Shown one piece after another: positions 7,443 through 17,798 of a stretch of DNA of 44,775 bases. The position numbers were made by a program, and so were the translations under genes. Source of the DNA: Oceanospirillaceae bacterium (lineage in GTDB: Bacteria; Pseudomonadota; Gammaproteobacteria; Pseudomonadales; Balneatricaceae); assembly GCA_002686055.1 (NCBI GenBank), contig NYZU01000045.1, positions 1 to 44,775 of the forward strand, in the 5' to 3' direction. The notes beneath the pieces were generated by a model. That model was not told where the DNA came from, did no database searches, and saw nothing but the letters and a program-made list of their open reading frames with translations. Numbering within the stretch: the stretch's first letter is position 1; every line of letters starts with the position of its first letter.

Positions 7443-8609
7443 ATGTCAACGCAAAACCCAGTGTTTATCCCGGGACCAACCAATATTCCACAGCGGCTGC
7501 TTAACGCCATACATAAGCAAACTTGTGATCATCGTTCGCCTGACTTTGTGAGTACATTAGATCCCGTGCTAGCAGGTTGCAAGCAGGTATTTGGTACCAC
7601 TACTGGCGAGGTGATTACCTTTCCTGCCAGCGGCACAGGTGGTTGGGAGGCGGCTATTAGTAATACCCTAAGCCCAGGCGATAAGGTATTGGTTGCTCGC
7701 TATGGCATGTTTTCCCATCGCTGGATTGATCTTTGCGAAAGGCATGGCTTGGATGTCGAGGTGATTGAATGTGCCTGGGGAGAGGCTGCCCCAGCTGCTA
7801 AATTCGAGGCGCGCCTTGGCCAAGATACTAGTCATGCCATTAAAGCTGTGCTGGTTACCCATAACGAAACAGCGACAGGGGTAAAAAGCGATATTGCTGC
7901 TGTACGCAAGGCCATGGATGCCGCCTCTCACCCAGCTTTATTGCTAGTTGATTGTGTTAGCTCTTTAGCTTCGATGCCCTTTGCTATGGATACTTGGGGG
8001 GTGGATATTGCCGTAAGTGGGTCACAGAAGGGCTTTATGTTAACCACGGGTATGGCTATTTTGGGTGTTAGCCAAAAGGCCTTGCAAGCCATGCAGTCAG
8101 CAACGCTGCCCCGCACATTTTTTGACTTCCGTGATATGTTAGCGGCCAATGGCAGTGGCGGCTACCCTTATACGCCCCCTTTACAGCTAATCTATGGACT
8201 AAAAGAAAGCCTTGATATGTTGTTTGAGGAGGGCTTGGAGCAAGTCTATAGTCGCCACCAGCGTTTAGCTGAAGGGGTAAGATTAGCCGCCAAAGCTTGG
8301 GGCTTAAGCTTATGCGCTAAAGACCCGGCCACCTATTCTGATACCGTAACCGCTATCTATGTGCCTGAAGGTTTTAATAGTAATCAGCTAACCGACCATG
8401 CCTTCCATAAATACGGTGTATCCTTTGGTGTGGGTTTGGGCAAGATGGATGCAAAGGCTTTTCGTATTGGTCATCTGGGCATGCTTACTGATGTTATTGT
8501 CTTGTCTGGCTTGGCTACCATCGAAATGGCGATGGCTGATTTGGATTACCCAGTTACCTTGGGTGCAGGCGTGGCTGCGGCTCAGGAATACTACCGCCAG
8601 ACAGCTTAA
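7443..8609 (+). CDS. Glyoxylate aminotransferase, class V PLP enzyme (BhcA / serine-glyoxylate type)
   Basis: This 388-residue class V aminotransferase begins with the family start NPVFIPGPTNIP and DHRSPDF, followed by SGTGGWEAAISNTLSPGD, THNETATGV and the PLP-lysine motif SGSQKGFM. It closes with FRIGHLGMLTD. The sequence closely resembles the aspartate-glyoxylate aminotransferase BhcA and serine-glyoxylate aminotransferases of alphaproteobacteria as I remember them. The expected reaction makes glycine from glyoxylate with aspartate or serine as amino donor. TAGGAGG lies 5 bases upstream of the ATG. The gene is monocistronic: the next gene is convergent with only 6 bases between stops. None of the partner genes bhcB, bhcC or bhcD is present in the window. 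Choosing between BhcA and serine-glyoxylate activity needs a tree or assay. Confidence 0.88.
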   Translation: MSTQNPVFIPGPTNIPQRLLNAIHKQTCDHRSPDFVSTLDPVLAGCKQVFGTTTGEVITFPASGTGGWEAAISNTLSPGDKVLVARYGMFSHRWIDLCERHGLDVEVIECAWGEAAPAAKFEARLGQDTSHAIKAVLVTHNETATGVKSDIAAVRKAMDAASHPALLLVDCVSSLASMPFAMDTWGVDIAVSGSQKGFMLTTGMAILGVSQKALQAMQSATLPRTFFDFRDMLAANGSGGYPYTPPLQLIYGLKESLDMLFEEGLEQVYSRHQRLAEGVRLAAKAWGLSLCAKDPATYSDTVTAIYVPEGFNSNQLTDHAFHKYGVSFGVGLGKMDAKAFRIGHLGMLTDVIVLSGLATIEMAMADLDYPVTLGAGVAAAQEYYRQTA

Positions 8610-8615
8610 GATAAT

Positions 8616-9159
8616 TTAGTCAGAATTGAGTTTGGCCATCAGAATATGGTCTTGCCATTGCCCATTGATATGGACGTAATCTTTGGCAAGGCCTTCTTGC
8701 AGAAATCCCAAATGGCGGAGTAATCGGCCACTGCGATGGTTATTAACCATATAAGAAGCCTGGATTCGGTGAAGACCAAGACTATGAAAAATATATTCTA
8801 GGCAAGAATTCACGCATTAGGCCTTTGCCCTGTTGCTGGGCATCAATAGAATAGCCCAAATTACAAGAATACATAGGTTCATTTAAGATTCCAGAATAGT
8901 CGATACAGGCCAGAAGCTGTTGATCAGAATGACCAAAGGCGCCTAATTTGATTTGGCTGCCATTATGAAATGCGCCTTCTGCGGCTAACAGTAAGTTCCG
9001 CATATTCTCATAAGCATAGAATGGCTCAGTACGAGCCGGTTCAGAGTCCTGCAAGTGGGCACGATTGCGCCAATAGTAATCACTTAAAGCTTTAGCGTCG
9101 CTATTATCTAAAAGCCTGATATGTGCATGGTGGGTATAAATATCAGGCTTGGGTAACAT
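8616..9159 (-). pseudogene. GNAT (RimJ-like) acetyltransferase, frameshifted
   Basis: Two adjacent frames together make one GNAT N-acetyltransferase of about 180 residues. The first (8782-9159) gives the N-terminal half, ending in the acetyl-CoA loop QQQGKGLMRE. The second (to 8616) continues CLEYIFHSLGLHRIQASY and RSGRLLRHLGF, then ends in GQWQDHILMAKLN, a typical RimJ/RimL C-terminus. The frame changes by +1 at about 8801-8812, consistent with a one-base insertion or a two-base loss. No homopolymer or classic slippery site is present there. The start follows AAGAG and lies 9 bases after radA, so it belongs to the hemB-radA transcript. A recent pseudogene or a sequencing or assembly error are both possible; the unbroken codon quality on each side suggests the event is recent. 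Confidence 0.85.
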
Positions 9160-9168
9160 GCTCTTGAC

Positions 9169-11566
<2,398 letters not shown>

Positions 11567-11660
11567 TTATCAGCATAACGAAAGGTTTATTGTAACCCTT
11601 TGCTGCGGGGACACCAACCACATTCTTGTAAGCCGTGCCTATCCACTTGCCATGAATAAA

Positions 11661-13589
11661 TTAAGAGGCTAACTGACTTTCTAATTGCTCCAGCTGTTCT
11701 TGGCATAGCAGCCATTTTTCTTCTAGCTCAGCAGCCTCCTGTGTGGCTTTTGCTTGGCTATCTAATAAAGTCCGCAGTTGTTGTTTTTGTTCGTCTGTAT
11801 ATAGGTTTGGGTCAGTCAGTTGCTGCTCAAGCTCAGCCATAAGGGTTTGGCTTTTGTCTAACTTTTCTTCCAGCGCCGCAAGTTGCTTTTTTAAGGGCCT
11901 TAGTTGCGCCCTTTGGGCGGCTTCTTCACGCTTTTGTTGTTTGCGATCTTGAGCCGTTAAACGATTATCCTTATCCGTTTCTCGGTTAGCTTTATTTGCC
12001 GCTTGGCGGGCCTTGGCTTGTTGCTGCACCATTTGTTGCAGTTGTTGTTGGTAAGAATCCAGATCGCCTTCATAAGCAGTAATTTGGCCATCGGCCACTA
12101 ACCAATATTGATCAACGACTTGGCGCAGTAGGTGTCGATCATGGGAAATAACCAGTATCGCACCTTGGTATTCTTGTAAAGCTCGGGTAAGGGCATGGCG
12201 TGCTTCTAGATCTAGGTGGTTAGTTGGTTCATCTAAGAGTAGTAAATTCGGTTTTTGCAAAGCGATCATAGCTAAAGCTAGGCGTACTTTTTCTCCCCCG
12301 GAAAAGTTCTTTACCGGTTCAAAGACCCGCTCACCTTGCCAACCAAAACTACCGAGAAAATTACGTAATTCCTGTTCACTGGCTTGTGGCTTTATGCGTT
12401 GTAGATGCAATAAACCGTTGGCTTGCAGGTCTAAAGCCTGTAACTGGTGCTGGGCAAAGTAGCCAATTTTTAGGTGCTCACCAGTAACAATTTGACCAGC
12501 TAGTGTGGGCAAATCACCAACTAAGGTTTTGATAAAGGATGATTTGCCAGCGCCATTGGGTCCTAATAAAGCGATACGAGAGTCTTGTAAAACACTTAAG
12601 TTAGCCTTTAATAAGGGCTGCTTATAGCCAACACTGACTTGATTCAGGGTGATTAGGTTGCTGCTGGTTTGAGAAAATTCTGGAAAGCGAAAGCTAAATG
12701 GCGAGTCGGCATAGGCTGGTGCTATTAATTCCATTCGTTCTAGAGCTTTAACCCGCCCTTGCGCTTGTTTGGCTTTACTGGCTTTAGCTTTAAAGCGTCG
12801 GATAAAGCTTTCAATATGGGCAATTTCAGCTTGTTGTTTATCAAACATACTTTGCTGCTGTGCAATACGTTCGGCCTTCTGGCGCTCAAAGGAAGCGTAG
12901 TTGCCGCGATAACAAGTTAATTGTTGCTGCTGTAAATGCACAATAGTTGCGACTACCTGATCAAGAAAATCACGATCGTGTGAAATCAATAGCAGGGTGC
13001 CTGGGTAGTTCTTTAGCCAAGCTTCCAGCCACATGGTGGCATCTAAATCTAAATGGTTGGTTGGTTCATCTAGCAGTAATAAATCAGAAGGGCACATCAA
13101 GGCCTGGGCAAGGTTAAGACGGACTCGCCAGCCACCCGAAAAGCTAGCCACGGGTTGTTCCCAATCTGCTTCTGCAAAGCCTAAGCCTTGCAGTAATTGT
13201 TGTGCACGATTAAGTGCGGTATAGCCAGACAGCTGATCATAATCTGCCCAAGCTCGGGCAAGGGCATGGTCATCTTCTTCCTGCTGGGCTTTGGCGATAG
13301 CTGTTTCTGCCTGCCGAAAGGGCTGATCGCCATCTAGTACATGATCAATAGCTGTGCGGCTAATATCACCAAGCTCTTGGGCCATATGGGCAAGGCGCAA
13401 GCTGGGTGGCAACTGCACTATACCCGCATCGGGCTGAAGCTCACCAAGTAGAAGTTTAAACAAGCTAGTTTTGCCGGCACCATTGCGGCCTACAAGGCCA
13501 TAGCTTTGACCAGCATGGAGGCTTAACTGAGCGTCTTTAAGGAGACTTTGCCCGCCTCGTAATAGCTGAATGTTTTGCAATTGAATCAT
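11661..13589 (-). CDS. yheS: ABC-F family ATPase YheS
   Basis: This 642-residue ABC-F protein has two nucleotide-binding domains and no membrane segments. The first has Walker A GRNGAGKTS (about residue 34), signature SFSGGWRVRLNLAQAL and Walker B LLLLDEPTNHLD. The second has Walker A GPNGAGKSS, signature NFSGGEKVRLALAM and LLLLDEPTNHLD. The linker between them contains RFKAKASKAKQAQGRVKALERM, the family's tRNA-interaction region, and a Gln/Lys-rich coiled coil covers residues 520-642. ABC-F proteins act on the ribosome. The sequence matches E. coli YheS (637 residues) along its length, including the RVKALERMELIAPAYAD region, better than Uup or EttA. It appears monocistronic. Confidence 0.95.
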   Translation of the reverse strand: MIQLQNIQLLRGGQSLLKDAQLSLHAGQSYGLVGRNGAGKTSLFKLLLGELQPDAGIVQLPPSLRLAHMAQELGDISRTAIDHVLDGDQPFRQAETAIAKAQQEEDDHALARAWADYDQLSGYTALNRAQQLLQGLGFAEADWEQPVASFSGGWRVRLNLAQALMCPSDLLLLDEPTNHLDLDATMWLEAWLKNYPGTLLLISHDRDFLDQVVATIVHLQQQQLTCYRGNYASFERQKAERIAQQQSMFDKQQAEIAHIESFIRRFKAKASKAKQAQGRVKALERMELIAPAYADSPFSFRFPEFSQTSSNLITLNQVSVGYKQPLLKANLSVLQDSRIALLGPNGAGKSSFIKTLVGDLPTLAGQIVTGEHLKIGYFAQHQLQALDLQANGLLHLQRIKPQASEQELRNFLGSFGWQGERVFEPVKNFSGGEKVRLALAMIALQKPNLLLLDEPTNHLDLEARHALTRALQEYQGAILVISHDRHLLRQVVDQYWLVADGQITAYEGDLDSYQQQLQQMVQQQAKARQAANKANRETDKDNRLTAQDRKQQKREEAAQRAQLRPLKKQLAALEEKLDKSQTLMAELEQQLTDPNLYTDEQKQQLRTLLDSQAKATQEAAELEEKWLLCQEQLEQLESQLAS

Positions 13590-13848
13590 GGGCGCGCATC
13601 ATACCATAGGCAGGCATTAGACCCTATAAGCCTGCTCTGAAAAGTCGAAAAACATTAAGGCATGGACTATCCTGATAGCCAGCTCGTTTTAGCCCAGCAT
13701 AGATTATCTTAGAATAGCTGGCATTTTGCTCTGGTAATTAGTCATTTTAGCCCTATATAGGTATAGTCTAGCGCGGATTATTTGCGTAATAAGTAAATTA
13801 TATAAAATAGCCTTTGTGCTTATTTAAACTATTCAAATAGGAAACATC

Positions 13849-14523
13849 ATGAAAAACTCCTTTAGTCGTCTGGCTGTGACCAGCGCTTTAGCTTTATCAG
13901 CAACCACTGCTCAAGCAGATATTAACCTCGAAGATACACAGCAAAAAGTGAGTTACAGTATCGGTATTCTGATTGCTGGTCAGTTGGCCAATGACTTTGA
14001 TGACCTTGATTTAAATGCATTTGTTGAAGGCTTTAACCAAAACTATAATGGTGAAGCAACAGCAATATCACCTCAGGAAGCCATGCAGACTGTACAGGCT
14101 TATCAACGTGATCAACAAGTGGCACAAAATGCCAATACCCTGGCTGAGAGCGAAGCTTTCCTAGCTGAGACTGCGCAGCAAGAAGGGGTGAATATCACCA
14201 AGTCTGGTTTGCAATACAAAATCATTGAGCAAGGTACAGGTGTTCAACCACAGGCAACTGACAATGTAACCGTACATTACCGTGGTACGCTTATGAATGG
14301 GCAAGAGTTTGATAGTTCCTATGCTCGTGGTGAGCCCGCTACCTTCCCTCTTAATGGGGTTATTGCTGGTTGGACAGAAGGACTACAGCTAATGAAAGAG
14401 GGCGGTAAGTTTGAATTTTATATTCACCCTGACCTTGGCTATGGTGAACGTGGAGCGGGTGGCGCTATTGGGCCAAATGCCGCTTTGGTATTCCAAGTTG
14501 AGCTGATTAAAGTAGGTGAATAA
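13849..14523 (+). CDS. FKBP-type peptidyl-prolyl cis-trans isomerase, exported (Mip/FkpA-like)
   Basis: This 224-residue protein begins with a signal peptide (MKNSFSRLAVTSALALSATTAQA, cleavage near residue 23). An alpha-helical dimerisation domain follows (residues 25-115, starting LEDTQQKVSYSIGILI). The FKBP domain contains VTVHYRGTLMNGQEFDSSY, GVIAGWTEGLQLMKEGGKFEFYI and LGYGERGAGGAIGPNAALVF, which hold the substrate-pocket aromatics. It should be a periplasmic or surface folding catalyst for prolyl peptide bonds. AGGAAA lies about 6 bases before the ATG. The 259 bases upstream (13590-13848) are A+T-rich with several TATA-like hexamers but no clear promoter. A short hairpin terminator follows the stop. 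FklB, FkpA and Mip names cannot be separated reliably by eye. Confidence 0.95.
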   Translation: MKNSFSRLAVTSALALSATTAQADINLEDTQQKVSYSIGILIAGQLANDFDDLDLNAFVEGFNQNYNGEATAISPQEAMQTVQAYQRDQQVAQNANTLAESEAFLAETAQQEGVNITKSGLQYKIIEQGTGVQPQATDNVTVHYRGTLMNGQEFDSSYARGEPATFPLNGVIAGWTEGLQLMKEGGKFEFYIHPDLGYGERGAGGAIGPNAALVFQVELIKVGE

Positions 14524-14543
14524 GTCCCCAGAGAGTGATTAAG

Positions 14544-14566
14544 CGGCCATAATTGGCCGTTTATTT
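14544..14566 (+). terminator. Hairpin terminator after the FKBP gene
   Basis: CGGCCA (14544-14549) pairs perfectly with TGGCCG (14554-14559) around TAAT, followed by TTTATTTA. It starts 20 bases past the FKBP stop. The T-tract is interrupted, so termination may be partial. Confidence 0.72.
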
Positions 14567-14589
14567 ACTGTTTACAGCACGACTTTTTT

Positions 14590-14625
14590 AAAATTCCTAG
14601 GGTTTTACACAACTTTAGGAATTTT
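14590..14625. promoter_or_regulatory. Perfect 10-bp inverted repeat upstream of the small-RNA candidate
   Basis: AAAATTCCTA (14590-14599) and TAGGAATTTT (14616-14625) are exact inverted repeats separated by 16 bases. The repeat ends about 35 bases before the inferred small-RNA start, where an upstream activator site of a response regulator would be expected. It does not match the Pseudomonas GacA box (TGTAAG-N6-CTTACA). The sequence TTTTACACAACTTTAGG between and across the arms is not a clear match either. Confidence 0.45.
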
Positions 14626-14660
14626 TCTGATAGTAAATATATTATTTTATAGTTATTATG

Positions 14661-14791
14661 TCACTTAGGACTATCGTTAGCCGGAGTGGCAGACAGGGAT
14701 TGGCAGGATGCCAGATGACACTGACCACAGGGAATGTGGTCGTGTTAATCACTAGTTAATAAAAAACCCAGCTTGATAGCTGGGTTTTTTT
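14661..14791 (+). ncRNA. Candidate CsrB/RsmY-like CsrA-sequestering small RNA
   Basis: About 130 bases with no gene carry five GGA motifs: AGGA at 14667, CCGGAG at 14682, AGGGA at 14695, AGGA at 14705 and AGGGA at 14729. Three sit in hairpin loops. GCC-GGAGT-GGC spans 14680-14690, TGGC-AGGAT-GCCA spans 14701-14713, and a 7-bp perfect stem GACCACA/TGTGGTC (14723-14741) presents loop GGGAA, with ACAGGGAATGT close to the CsrA/RsmA consensus ACARGGAUGU. The RNA ends in a strong terminator at 14761-14791. Length and architecture match RsmY/RsmZ-type RNAs that titrate CsrA. A -10-like TATTAT at 14654-14659 would start transcription near 14666; the exact 5' end is uncertain. Homologous sequence identity was not checked. 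Confidence 0.72.
14761..14791. terminator. Strong bidirectional Rho-independent terminator
   Basis: AAAAAACCCAGC (14761-14772) pairs with GCTGGGTTTTTT (14779-14790) around TTGATA, with a T run to 14791. On the plus strand it ends the small-RNA candidate. On the minus strand it lies 18 bases past the stop of the PuuD-like membrane gene and also gives a run of Ts. Confidence 0.93.
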
Positions 14792-14808
14792 ATTGCTGCT
14801 TTATCTTA

Positions 14809-15435
14809 TTACAGAATATTTAGAACAGCGACCATTACAGCGGTTAGCACCAAAGAGCTACCGATAACGCCATTGACTGTGGTCAAAGGACCTTGCTTAC
14901 CTTTAAGGGCATTGATTTCCAGTAAGGCAATGATGGCTAACATAGCCAGCATAGAAGGAGCACTCCAATCTAAAGCAGCCCAACCGCCAGCGCCACCGTG
15001 GCCGGAGGCTAGCATACAAAAGACCATTGGTGCGGAGAATAGAACATTGTGACGAGAAGCTAGTAATGCTTTTGCGCCCGCAGCAGCAGCGTCGCCGTCT
15101 TTCATGCCTAAAGCAACCTGCTGATTAGGCCAGATTACTAACCACACGTTTAGGAACATCAAGGTGCCGAAGATTGACCCAATATAGATGTAGTTGTTCA
15201 TTGCTGAAGGTACTGTATACAGCATGATAACACCTGTTAGGAAGGTGCCCATTGCGCCCCAGCGGAACCACCATAATGCACTTGGTGCTAGCTTCGCTTT
15301 AGCATCAGCCAAGCCTTCTGGGCTGGCTTGTTTAAAATAGCCACCCTGTACGAAGTTGAAATAATACAACATACCAATCCAGGTAATACCGAAAAGTACG
15401 TGTGACCAGCGGAACAAAAATCCTAAAACTTCCAT
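14809..15435 (-). CDS. Stand-alone PuuD-type (urate oxidase N-terminal) membrane protein
   Basis: This is a 208-residue integral membrane protein with about five or six hydrophobic segments. It resembles the N-terminal membrane domain of the urate hydroxylase PuuD, with FRWSHVLFGITWIGMLYYFNFVQ, NVWLVIWPNQQ and SRHNVLFSAPMVFCML, each carrying conserved His or Trp. Full-length PuuD has a C-terminal cytochrome c domain that is absent here, so urate oxidation cannot be assumed. A separate cytochrome c gene occurs 29 kb away but shows no link. The frame extends to a TTG at 15450, but ATG at 15435 is preferred: GAGAGG lies 7 bases upstream and the MEVLGFLFRWSHV start fits the family. No purine-catabolism genes are nearby. 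Function unknown. Confidence 0.82.
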   Translation of the reverse strand: MEVLGFLFRWSHVLFGITWIGMLYYFNFVQGGYFKQASPEGLADAKAKLAPSALWWFRWGAMGTFLTGVIMLYTVPSAMNNYIYIGSIFGTLMFLNVWLVIWPNQQVALGMKDGDAAAAGAKALLASRHNVLFSAPMVFCMLASGHGGAGGWAALDWSAPSMLAMLAIIALLEINALKGKQGPLTTVNGVIGSSLVLTAVMVAVLNIL

Positions 15436-15565
15436 AAATAAGCCTCTCAATGGTTTTTATGTATGGGCTATGCCCAATTTTTTGTTGCCTTATTGTATCA
15501 ATTTAAGAGGCTTTTGGAACAAAATAATCATAAATCAACGGATTTTTTGCCAAAAAATACGCAAT

Positions 15566-16546
<981 letters not shown>

Positions 16547-16630
16547 TTAGGCATAGCAAAAATATGCGCCCGACGATAACATAATTCAAGCGCTGTTTTA
16601 GTAAAAATTAATAATAAGCAGGTTTTCGAT

Positions 16631-17299
16631 ATGTTGGATTGGTCAAAAATTGATACGGTGATGCTAGATATGGATGGAACCTTATTGGATCTCCATTTTG
16701 ATACCTACTATTGGTTGCAGCATCTACCAGAACGTTATAGCCAATTAAAAGGGGTAACCGAGCAACAAGCTAAAAACATAATTTATCCCAAACTGATGTC
16801 TTTAAGGGGTCAGCTCGACTGGTACAGTATCGAACATTGGGCGACACAATTTGATATTGATATTGTGGCCCTGCAACATGAAGTCAGCCATAAAATAGGC
16901 TTTTTATCTGGCACTGAAGATTTTTTAAACTGGCTTAGCACTACGGACAAACAAATATTTCTTGTCACCAATGCTGATTATCACAGTCTAGGTGTTAAAC
17001 AGCCCCATGTGCGCCTCGATAGATGGCTACATGGATTCTATCACTCACATGATTATGGCTTTGCCAAAGAAGAGCAGGGTTTTTGGCAGGCATTAGAAAA
17101 GGATATTGGTTATGATCCTGAGCGTAGTTTGATGGTTGACGATAATCTAGAAGTATTGGCGGCCGCTCAAGAAGCAGGTATTGGGCACCTTTTGGCTGTC
17201 AGCAAGCCGGACAGTCAGCGCCCGCCTCAGGATACGGGTAAATTTTTGAGTGTAGAAAATGTAGGGCAAGCGGTTCCTACTATAAAAGAGGCAAATTAA
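16631..17299 (+). CDS. yrfG: HAD-family GMP/IMP nucleotidase YrfG
   Basis: This 222-residue haloacid-dehalogenase phosphatase has motif I DMDGTLLDL (nucleophile Asp near residue 13), motif II in FLVTNAD, motif III Lys in FAKEEQGFW and motif IV LMVDDNLEVL. It matches E. coli YrfG in these motifs and in context: the next genes are hslR and hslO, as in the yrfG-hslR-hslO cluster. E. coli YrfG dephosphorylates purine mononucleotides; the same activity is likely but inferred. Its TAA shares one base with the hslR ATG (TAATG), indicating coupled translation. The last 15 residues look poorly conserved. Confidence 0.92.
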   Translation: MLDWSKIDTVMLDMDGTLLDLHFDTYYWLQHLPERYSQLKGVTEQQAKNIIYPKLMSLRGQLDWYSIEHWATQFDIDIVALQHEVSHKIGFLSGTEDFLNWLSTTDKQIFLVTNADYHSLGVKQPHVRLDRWLHGFYHSHDYGFAKEEQGFWQALEKDIGYDPERSLMVDDNLEVLAAAQEAGIGHLLAVSKPDSQRPPQDTGKFLSVENVGQAVPTIKEAN

Positions 17300-17691
17300 T
17301 GACTGATAAATACACTAAAGTGCGTTTGGATAAGTGGTTATGGGCGGCACGGTTTTTTAAAACCCGTGCCCTAGCCAAAGCGGCAGTTGAGGGTGGTAAA
17401 GTTCATTACGATGGCCAGCGAAGCAAGTGTTCACGCATAGTCGAGCTAGGGGTAGAATTAACTATTCGCCAAGGCTGGGATGAAAAAATCGTTCAAGTCA
17501 CAGGTTTATCAGAACATCGACGGGGTGCCACAGAGGCGGCCAAACTTTATCAAGAAACAGCGGCTAGTATGGACCGTAGGGCGGAACAAGCCGCGGCGCG
17601 AAAAGCCATGGGCGGCGCTATTTCAGAGCAGCGCCCAACGAAAAAGCAGCGCCGGAATCAGTCCCTATTTTGGCAAGGTTTGGAGGAATAA
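17299..17691 (+). CDS. hslR: Heat-shock protein 15 (S4 RNA-binding, ribosome recycling)
   Basis: This 130-residue basic protein has an S4 RNA-binding domain from about residue 7 to 70 (VRLDKWLWAARFFKTRALAKAAVEGG in segments) and a Lys/Arg-rich tail. HslR (Hsp15) binds blocked 50S subunits carrying nascent peptidyl-tRNA and helps recycle them after heat stress. The start overlaps the yrfG stop by one base. hslO follows after 107 bases with its own apparent promoter. No heat-shock sigma-32 promoter was recognised for the pair. Confidence 0.94.
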   Translation: MTDKYTKVRLDKWLWAARFFKTRALAKAAVEGGKVHYDGQRSKCSRIVELGVELTIRQGWDEKIVQVTGLSEHRRGATEAAKLYQETAASMDRRAEQAAARKAMGGAISEQRPTKKQRRNQSLFWQGLEE

Positions 17692-17749
17692 ACCAGCCAT
17701 TTACTTTGCTATAGCATAGGCATTAGCCTGACGTTACTAAGCTTATACG

Positions 17750-17758
17750 TGTTATAAT
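17750..17758 (+). promoter_or_regulatory. Extended -10 promoter of hslO
   Basis: TGTTATAAT is an exact extended -10 (TGn-TATAAT) 40 bases upstream of the hslO ATG. The -35 region is poor, as is common for extended -10 promoters. It lies in the 107-bp hslR-hslO gap, suggesting that hslO can be transcribed apart from yrfG-hslR. Confidence 0.58.
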
Positions 17759-17798
17759 TGTTCATATTAATTTGCTACTAATTGTTTGAGGTTGGGCC

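Noticed and set aside
8795-8820. Programmed +1 frameshift in the acetyltransferase gene
   Set aside because: No recognised slippery codon, internal Shine-Dalgarno or downstream structure; a mutation or sequence error is simpler.
14526-14760. A short protein-coding gene between FKBP and the PuuD-like gene
   Set aside because: No frame of useful length with a ribosome site was seen; the hairpin and GGA pattern is better explained by an RNA.
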